Origin: Nocardia panacis
Lineage (GTDB): Bacteria > Actinomycetota > Actinomycetes > Mycobacteriales > Mycobacteriaceae
Assembly (NCBI RefSeq): GCF_003598715.1
Contig: NZ_QZFU01000006.1
Coordinates: forward strand, 248,001 to 312,000
DNA: 64,000 nucleotides
Direction: 5' to 3'
Position numbers and translations under genes: made by a program. The notes below the pieces were generated by a model. The model saw only the letters and a program-made list of their open reading frames with translations, made no database searches and was not told the origin of the DNA. Shown here piece after piece: positions 58,234 through 64,000 of the stretch (within the stretch, counting starts at the first letter, position 1; each line of letters begins with the position of its first letter).

Positions 58234-60012
58234 ATGAGCACCAATGAGGTCGACAGCGTTCCTGGCGACGAGAACCAGGAGACGACCGGCCCCTCCTTCG
58301 CCGATCTCGGAATCGATGACCGCGTCCTGGCGGCCATCGCCGATGTCGGTTACGAATCGCCGTCTCCGATCCAGGCCGCGACGATTCCGCCACTGCTGGA
58401 GGGCCACGATGTGGTCGGCCTCGCGCAGACCGGCACCGGAAAGACCGCCGCGTTCGCTATCCCCATCCTGATGGGGCTGCAGGCGGTCGGGAAGGCGCCG
58501 CGCGCATTGGTGCTCGCGCCCACCAGGGAGTTGGCCATTCAGGTGGCCGAGGCGTTCGGCCGCTACGCCACGCATATGCCCGGTATTCACGTGCTGCCGA
58601 TCTACGGCGGCCAGAGCTACGGCGTGCAGCTGTCCGGGTTGCGCCGGGGCGCGCAGGTCGTGGTCGGCACGCCGGGCCGGGTGATCGACCACCTGGAGAA
58701 GGGCACGCTGGACCTGTCACAGTTGCAGTACCTGGTGCTCGACGAGGCCGACGAGATGCTGAAGATGGGGTTCCAGGAGGATGTGGAGCGCATCCTCGCC
58801 GACACCCCGTCCGACAAGCAGGTGGCGCTGTTCTCGGCCACCATGCCCGCGGCGATCCGCAAGATCTCCAAGCAGTATCTGCATGATCCGATCGAGATCA
58901 CGGTCAAGTCCAAGACCACGACCAACACCAATATCACCCAGCGCTGGGTGCAGGTGTCGCATCAGCGCAAACTCGACGCGCTGACCAGAATCCTCGAGGT
59001 CGAATCCTTCGAGGCCATGATCATCTTCGTGCGCACCAAACAGGCCACCGAGGAGTTGGCCGAGAAGTTGCGGGCGCGCGGGTTCTCGGCGGCCGCCATC
59101 AATGGCGATATCGCGCAGGCCCAGCGCGAGCGGACCATCGGCCAGCTCAAGCAGGGCGCACTCGACATCCTGGTCGCCACCGATGTCGCCGCCCGCGGCC
59201 TGGATGTGGACCGCATCTCGCATGTCGTCAACTACGACATCCCGCACGACACCGAGTCCTATGTGCACCGCATCGGCCGCACCGGCCGGGCGGGCCGCTC
59301 CGGTGAGGCGCTGCTGTTCGTCGCGCCGCGTGAGCGTCACCTGCTCAAAGCGATCGAGCGGGCCACCCGCCATCCGCTCGAAGAGATGCAACTGCCCAGC
59401 GTCGAGGATGTCAACGCCCAGCGTGTGGCCAAATTCGGCGACGCGATCACCGAGAATCTGGCCTCGGCGAATCTGCCGCTGTTCCGCAAGCTGATCGAGG
59501 ACTACGAGCGCGAGCACAATATCCCGCTGGTGGATATCGCCGCCGCGCTCGCGATCGGCTCCTACGACGGCGACAACTTCTTCATGGAGCCCGAACCGGA
59601 ACCCGAACGCCGGGAGCGGATGCCCCGCGAGCGCGCGCCGCGCCGCTTCGAGGGCGAGGAGCGCCCGCAGCATCATCGCGGCACCGGCGAGGAGTTGGCC
59701 ACCTATCGGATCAGCGTCGGCAAGCGGCACCGGGTGGTGCCCGGCGCGATCGTCGGCGCGATCGCCAACGAGGGCGGCCTGCGACGCAGCGATTTCGGCC
59801 ATATCAGCATCCGGCCCGACCACAGCCTGGTCGAATTGCCCGCGCAGTTGTCGGCGGAGACGCTGGAGGCATTGCGGCGCACCAGAATCGGCGGTGTACT
59901 GATCCAGTTGCAGTTGGATTCGGGACCGCCCGGACACCGTTCGCTGACCAGGGGTCCGCGCCGGGACCGCGACGGCGGCAAGCGTCCGGAGCGGCGCAAA
60001 CCGCGCTCCTGA
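58234..60012 (+). CDS. deaD: DEAD-box RNA helicase DeaD/CsdA
   Basis: 592 residues. Q motif SPIQAATIPPLL, motif I AQTGTGKT, Ia PTRELAIQ, II VLDEADEML, III FSATMP, V ATDVAARGLD and VI HRIGRTGRAG are all intact. The linker is Glu/Arg-rich (PEPEPERRERMPRE). The C-terminal DbpA/CsdA-type RNA-binding domain spans about residues 485-565 (ATYRISVGKRHRVVPGAIVG in part), followed by a basic Arg/Gly tail. Remodels structured RNA in ribosome assembly and cold response. An earlier in-frame ATG would lack a promoter. Confidence 0.95.
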   Translation: MSTNEVDSVPGDENQETTGPSFADLGIDDRVLAAIADVGYESPSPIQAATIPPLLEGHDVVGLAQTGTGKTAAFAIPILMGLQAVGKAPRALVLAPTRELAIQVAEAFGRYATHMPGIHVLPIYGGQSYGVQLSGLRRGAQVVVGTPGRVIDHLEKGTLDLSQLQYLVLDEADEMLKMGFQEDVERILADTPSDKQVALFSATMPAAIRKISKQYLHDPIEITVKSKTTTNTNITQRWVQVSHQRKLDALTRILEVESFEAMIIFVRTKQATEELAEKLRARGFSAAAINGDIAQAQRERTIGQLKQGALDILVATDVAARGLDVDRISHVVNYDIPHDTESYVHRIGRTGRAGRSGEALLFVAPRERHLLKAIERATRHPLEEMQLPSVEDVNAQRVAKFGDAITENLASANLPLFRKLIEDYEREHNIPLVDIAAALAIGSYDGDNFFMEPEPEPERRERMPRERAPRRFEGEERPQHHRGTGEELATYRISVGKRHRVVPGAIVGAIANEGGLRRSDFGHISIRPDHSLVELPAQLSAETLEALRRTRIGGVLIQLQLDSGPPGHRSLTRGPRRDRDGGKRPERRKPRS

Positions 60013-60103
60013 ACGGGGTTGCCTCGGGGCCGACGCGGGTGCACAACGAGCGCTAGCTAAGGTGTTGCCATCCGGTGTACCGCGACACACAGGAGGGGCG
60101 CGT

Positions 60104-63100
60104 TTGTTCGTGTTCGGTGATCGTGTCGTCTGCACCGCCGTCGACCTGGTGCGCGCGGCGCGCTGCGAATTCGCGCTGTTGCGCGCCCTCGATCGGCAAC
60201 TGGGCACCCTGGCCGACGGGTTCGAGGTGATCGATCCGGCGGGTCCGGAACCTCCCGTCCCCTATGGCGATTCACGCGAACCCGCCGAACTCCGCCTGGC
60301 CGAACTTCGCGACAGATTCGCCGGAGCGATGGTGGAGATTCGGCCCGCGCCACCATCGGCGGATCCGGCGGCGCGGGTGGCCGCGCTGCGGGCCGCGCAC
60401 ACCGAGACCGTGGCCGCGCTGCGGACGGGCGTGCACGTGGTGCGCGGGGCCACCTTCTTCGACGGACGTTTCGCGGCCGATTGCGAATTCCTGGTCCGGG
60501 CCGGACATCGGGTCCGCTACACCGCGCAGGGCAGCGCGCCCGGATCCGCCGACCGGGTGGGCGCCGCACTCGAATTGGCCGCCTGCGCGGCCGGTCTGGA
60601 ACATGCGGGCGCGCTGACCGCCCCGATGGTCCGCCTCTACCTCGGCGATGTGGCCACCGACTATCCGCTCGACGACCTGCTACCGATCCATCGAACGCGC
60701 AGACGCCGAGTCGAACGCATCCTCGAGGAGAAGCTGAGCGAGCTGCTGCCCGCGCAATGGGGCGACCGGCGCTACCTGGCCTGCGGACGCTGTCGCGAAT
60801 GCGTCACGGCCATCGAGAACGCCCGCGACCTGTATCTGGTGGCGGGCATGGGGAATTCCGCGCGCGCCCGGCTGCGCGCGGCGGGCGTGCACACCATCGA
60901 GCGGCTGGCCGCGAAGGCGGAGCCCGTGTCGGGTCTGTCCCCGCGCACCTTCGCCGCGCTGCGCCGCCAAGCCGAGATCCAATTGCGCGACACCGAATCC
61001 GCGACCCCCGCGCACACACTGATCGACGCCATCGCGCTCGGCGCGCTGCCACCCGCCTCCCCCGGCGATCTGGCGTTGACCGTCACCGGCGAGGTCGTGG
61101 AGGTGGGCGCGAGCGACGGGGTGCGGCTCGCGGTGCGGGCGGGACGGGCGCTGCCCGCCGTCCTCGACCTCATCGCCGAACAGCGGCAACGTCATCCGGA
61201 TATGCACGTCTACCACTACGCCGCCACCATTCGCACCGATCTGCTCGTCCACACCGCCTCGGCGGGCGTCGGCGAGGAGTTCCTGGACGAACTGCTGCGG
61301 GCGGGCGTGCTGATCGACCTGTACCCGATCGTGCGTTCCGCCCTGCTGGTCGGCGCGACCTCCTACGAGTTGGCGGCGCTGCGCCCACTGCTCCCGAATT
61401 CGTCGCCGCCCGAACGCGATTGCGTCGTCGCGCTGCGGCTGCGCGACTGGTTGCTGGCCCGCGCCGCCGCGCCGCGCCCCGATCTGCCGGTGATGGCCTG
61501 CGCCGGGTCCTGGTGCCTGGTTCCCGGCCCCGAGGAGCCGGAAGCGGCGCTGCCGCAGCGCCCGTCCTCCGTCGAGGCGGCCCTCACCGAATTCGTGACC
61601 GTCCAGACGAATCCGCGCCAGGAGCATCATCCCGCCGCCGTCACCGCCGCGGCCCTCGGCTACCACCGCCGCGAGCGCAGGCCGCTGTGGCTGGCCCATA
61701 TCGACCGGCTCGGCCATCCCGTCGACGAATGGGTCGACGCGCCGGGCGTTCTGGTGGCCGAATGGGGCACCGTCGACACCAAGTGGCACCGCGCCCCGCA
61801 CCGGCAGACCATGCGCCGCTACCTGACCCTCACCGGACGCATCGGCACCGGCGGTGAAACCCAGCAGGCGCTGGCCCCCGGCGCGACGGTGCACACCTTC
61901 TACGATCGCCCCGCCGCGGCGGGCATGGTCACCGCGATCGGCCGCCGAGCCACCGCGACGGCCACCGTGCTCGGCTGTTCGGTCGACGCGGAATTCGACG
62001 ATGTGGTCCGCCTAGAGGAGTTGCTGCCCGAGGGCTGCGAACCCTACGACGAACTGCCGATCGCCATCGCACCCGGCCTGCCCGCCTGGGACGCCAATAC
62101 CGAAGGCGCGGTCGAATACGCCGCCCAGCAGTTGTTGGCCGCACTCCCCGACATCCCGTACACCGCCCTGTTCGACATCATCGCGCTGCGCCGCCCGCGC
62201 CTGCGGCGGGCGCTGTCACTGCCCGAGGTGCACGGCGACCATGCCGCCGCCATCACCGCCGCCGTACGCGACCTCGACGAGTCCTATCTCGCGGTGCAGG
62301 GTCCCTCCGGAACCGGCAAGACCGCGACGGCGGCGCGGATCGTGGAACGGCTGGTCACCCGCGACAAATGGCGCATCGGCGTGGTGGCGCGCACGCACAA
62401 GGCGGTGGAACATCTGCTCGACGCCGTGGTCCGGATCGGGGTGCTGCCGGAACTGGTGGCCAAACTCGAGGCCGAGGCGGTCAAACCGGAGTGGCTGGTC
62501 ATCGAGGCGGCCAGGGTGCCGCGCTTCCTGGACAACTGTGTCAACGGCTGCGTGATCGGCGGCCTGCCCACGGATTTCGCCGATGAGACCATCGTGCCCG
62601 CGGGCAGACTCGACCTGCTGGTCGTCGCGGACGCGGGCGGTTTCCCGCTCGCCGATACCGCCGCCGTCGCCGTGAGCGCGCGCAACCTGCTGCTGCTCGG
62701 CGATCTCGCGCCGGATACCGCGCGCGCCACCCATCCCCAACCCGTCGGCCGCTCGGTGCTGAATTGGTTGGCGCAGGGCCGAGCCACCCTGCCCACCGAA
62801 CTCGGCTACTTCCTGGATCGCACCTGGCGCATGCATCCCAAAGTGTGCGAGCCGATATCACGGCTGTTCTACGAGCACCGCTTGCGTTCGAATGAAACCG
62901 TCACGCTGGCAAGACATCTGGACGGCGTCGCGCCGGGCATCGAGACCGTGCTGGTGGACCACCACGGCAACGGCGCCGAATCCGAGGCCGAGGCGCGCGA
63001 GGTGGTGCGCCGGGTGCGCGCGCTGCTCGGCGCGGCCTGGACCATCGGCGCGGTCACCCGACGACTGCATCCGCACGATATCTTCGTCGTCGCACCCTAT

Positions 63101-63403
63101 CCGGCGCAGGTGGGTCTGATTCGAATCCTGTTGGCCCGCGCCAAGATCGAGGATGTGCTGGTCGGCACCGCCGACCGGTTCCGAGGTCGGGAGGCCGCGG
63201 TGGTGCTGGTGTCGATGACCACCTCGAGTCCGGCCGACGCGCCGCACGGTATGCCCGCGCTGCTCTCGAACGCGCTCCTGCGGGCCGCGCTGAGTCGGGC
63301 CATGTGGAAGGCGATCATCATCCGCTCACCACTGCTGACCGAATACCTGCCGCCGCATACCGACGAATTGGCCGATCTGGCAGGCTTTCTCACGCTGAGC
63401 TGA
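60104..63403 (+). CDS. TM0106-family RecB-like nuclease/Upf1-like helicase with degenerate active sites
   Basis: 1099 residues from TTG 60104, which has AGGAGGGG five bases upstream; a GTG at 60110 is possible. Domain order matches TM0106-type proteins: RecB-like nuclease (about 100-200), C-x2-C-x2-C cluster in LACGRCREC with helix-hairpin-helix-like VAGMGNSARARLRAAGV, an RNase-H-like domain (about 320-450), then an SF1 helicase. Walker A GPSGTGKT (733-740) and RTWRMHP are intact. However, the nuclease DxK position reads T-A-Q-G-S, the RNase-H-like DxE position reads T-V-T, motif II is V-A-D-A-G-G instead of DEAxQ, and motif III is GDLAPD instead of GDPQQ. Probably a structural or regulatory paralogue. 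Confidence 0.75.
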   Translation: MFVFGDRVVCTAVDLVRAARCEFALLRALDRQLGTLADGFEVIDPAGPEPPVPYGDSREPAELRLAELRDRFAGAMVEIRPAPPSADPAARVAALRAAHTETVAALRTGVHVVRGATFFDGRFAADCEFLVRAGHRVRYTAQGSAPGSADRVGAALELAACAAGLEHAGALTAPMVRLYLGDVATDYPLDDLLPIHRTRRRRVERILEEKLSELLPAQWGDRRYLACGRCRECVTAIENARDLYLVAGMGNSARARLRAAGVHTIERLAAKAEPVSGLSPRTFAALRRQAEIQLRDTESATPAHTLIDAIALGALPPASPGDLALTVTGEVVEVGASDGVRLAVRAGRALPAVLDLIAEQRQRHPDMHVYHYAATIRTDLLVHTASAGVGEEFLDELLRAGVLIDLYPIVRSALLVGATSYELAALRPLLPNSSPPERDCVVALRLRDWLLARAAAPRPDLPVMACAGSWCLVPGPEEPEAALPQRPSSVEAALTEFVTVQTNPRQEHHPAAVTAAALGYHRRERRPLWLAHIDRLGHPVDEWVDAPGVLVAEWGTVDTKWHRAPHRQTMRRYLTLTGRIGTGGETQQALAPGATVHTFYDRPAAAGMVTAIGRRATATATVLGCSVDAEFDDVVRLEELLPEGCEPYDELPIAIAPGLPAWDANTEGAVEYAAQQLLAALPDIPYTALFDIIALRRPRLRRALSLPEVHGDHAAAITAAVRDLDESYLAVQGPSGTGKTATAARIVERLVTRDKWRIGVVARTHKAVEHLLDAVVRIGVLPELVAKLEAEAVKPEWLVIEAARVPRFLDNCVNGCVIGGLPTDFADETIVPAGRLDLLVVADAGGFPLADTAAVAVSARNLLLLGDLAPDTARATHPQPVGRSVLNWLAQGRATLPTELGYFLDRTWRMHPKVCEPISRLFYEHRLRSNETVTLARHLDGVAPGIETVLVDHHGNGAESEAEAREVVRRVRALLGAAWTIGAVTRRLHPHDIFVVAPYPAQVGLIRILLARAKIEDVLVGTADRFRGREAAVVLVSMTTSSPADAPHGMPALLSNALLRAALSRAMWKAIIIRSPLLTEYLPPHTDELADLAGFLTLS

Positions 63404-63426
63404 CCAGGGGTCCGGGGACCGAAGGA

Positions 63427-64000
63427 TCAGCCGAAGCACTGCCCCTCGCCGCGGTAGGTGGGCACCGTCGCGCGGGCGCCGTCGGCCGCCACCATGTGCA
63501 GCCGGTCGAAACGTTCGCACAGTTCGCCCGCCTTCGCATGACGGAACCAGACCCGGTCGCCGATGCGCGATTGCGCCGCGCCGGACAGCGGGGTCTGCAC
63601 CTCGCCCGCACCCTCGGTGCCGAGCAACCGCAAACCCTTGGGCCACACTGGTTTCGGAACCCGCGCGGGTCCGGTCGGACCGGAGGCGATGTAGCCGCCC
63701 GCGAAGACCGTCGCGATGGTCGGAGTCGGCCGACGCAGCACCGAGGTCGCGAAATACAGTGCGGGGCGCGGGGTGAAGGCGCGGTAGTGGTCGAAAAGCG
63801 TTGGCACGTAGAGGCCCGAGCCCGCCGTCACCTCGGTGACCTCCGGGTCGGCCGCGCTCACCTCGAGCGATCCGGTGCCGCCGCTGTTGACGATCTCCAG
63901 TTTGCCGGTCTCGGATCGCACGGCGTCGAGAACCAGCGTTCTGCGCCTGGTGATTTCGGCGGCGGAGGCCCATTTCACCAGTCGCACCGCGGGATTGGCG
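63427..64000 (-). CDS. D-threonine aldolase / D-serine dehydratase-like PLP protein, C-terminal part (runs off the window)
   Basis: The frame is open to the window edge; 191 codons are visible. Features: VNSGGTGSLEV, then EVTAGSGLYVPTLFDHYRAF, and the zinc-binding DSD1-type C-terminal domain with RHAKAGELCERFDRL, where His and Cys eight residues apart are the expected ligands. The PLP-lysine TIM barrel would lie upstream, outside the window. Such proteins cleave or dehydrate D-beta-hydroxy amino acids; some are annotated amino-acid deaminase/aldolase. Convergent with the TM0106-like gene. Confidence 0.8.
   Translation of the reverse strand, partial: ANPAVRLVKWASAAEITRRRTLVLDAVRSETGKLEIVNSGGTGSLEVSAADPEVTEVTAGSGLYVPTLFDHYRAFTPRPALYFATSVLRRPTPTIATVFAGGYIASGPTGPARVPKPVWPKGLRLLGTEGAGEVQTPLSGAAQSRIGDRVWFRHAKAGELCERFDRLHMVAADGARATVPTYRGEGQCFG

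Noticed and set aside
60104..63403. Possibility that the TM0106-like gene is a frameshifted pseudogene
   Set aside because: The frame is open for 1,100 codons with all domains in order, so the altered motifs are substitutions, not frameshift artefacts.
1..64000. CRISPR arrays, tRNA or rRNA genes, insertion sequences, integrase or attachment sites
   Set aside because: No regularly spaced repeats of CRISPR size, no cloverleaf-like sequence with a TTCGA-type arm in context, and no transposase or integrase motifs were seen on either strand.

Overview
The window is uniformly GC-rich, densely packed actinobacterial chromosome. The gene set points to the Mycobacteriales, most like Nocardia: a WhiB2-type regulator beside the coenzyme F420 genes fbiA/fbiB, a GDP-mannose and rhamnose block for arabinogalactan and lipoglycan synthesis, an LCP ligase followed by a TIGR03089 protein, and an EspG/PPE-like type VII secretion module. 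Many start codons are GTG, several genes overlap by 4 bp (ATGA or GTGA), and at least a dozen start codons have a TANNNT hexamer 6-8 nt upstream, the layout of leaderless transcripts. I saw no rRNA, tRNA, insertion sequence or CRISPR array.

Layout. 0-2.6 kb (minus): fbiA-fbiB-NUDIX operon for F420. 2.9-8.5 kb (plus): whiB2, a degenerate zincin-like protein, a DUF3499 protein, phosphomannomutase (manB), a TobH/SIS protein and mannose-6-phosphate isomerase (manA). 8.5-16.2 kb is a more variable stretch: a phytoene-desaturase-like oxidoreductase, a DctA dicarboxylate transporter with a divergent two-component system, a Fic toxin with an unusual antitoxin, and a cytochrome P450. 16.2-21.6 kb returns to the envelope: TIGR03089 and LCP (minus), rmlD, wbbL and manC (plus). 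21.6-24.4 kb holds a carboxylesterase, a SelW-like and a YchJ-like protein and a 31-residue membrane peptide.

24.3-35.2 kb is the most accessory-looking part: a zinc-hook ABC/SMC-like ATPase with a 158-residue partner (minus), and divergent from it a four-gene operon DUF5691, MoxR ATPase, DUF5682, VWA. 35.2-43.6 kb: flotillin with an NfeD-like protein, a MacB/FtsX-type ABC exporter with a MarR regulator, and a formamidase cluster that has an amide-sensor-like protein but no transporter. 43.6-46.8 kb: CoA-transferase, a nested 64-residue ORF and an HMG-CoA lyase, then endonuclease IV. 46.9-53.7 kb: a Ser/Thr kinase, small membrane and secreted proteins, an acyl-CoA dehydrogenase pair and a beta-propeller protein. 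53.7-64 kb: a hydrolase, a three-gene ESX secretion module, gamma-carbonic anhydrase, a phosphoribosyltransferase, a DEAD-box RNA helicase, a large TM0106-type nuclease/helicase that looks catalytically dead, and the 3' part of a D-amino-acid aldolase/dehydratase-like gene.

How genes work together. manA, manB and manC cover fructose-6-P to GDP-mannose. rmlD and wbbL make and transfer the rhamnose that links arabinogalactan to peptidoglycan, and LCP proteins attach such polymers to the wall. The most novel signals are (1) an antitoxin fusing a Phd/YefM-like N-terminus to a VbhA-like Fic-inhibitory helix, (2) the ATPase pair facing the MoxR-VWA operon, and (3) the TM0106-family protein that appears to have lost both nuclease and helicase motifs. 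Comparisons with M. tuberculosis gene order and with family consensus motifs are from memory; no database search was run.
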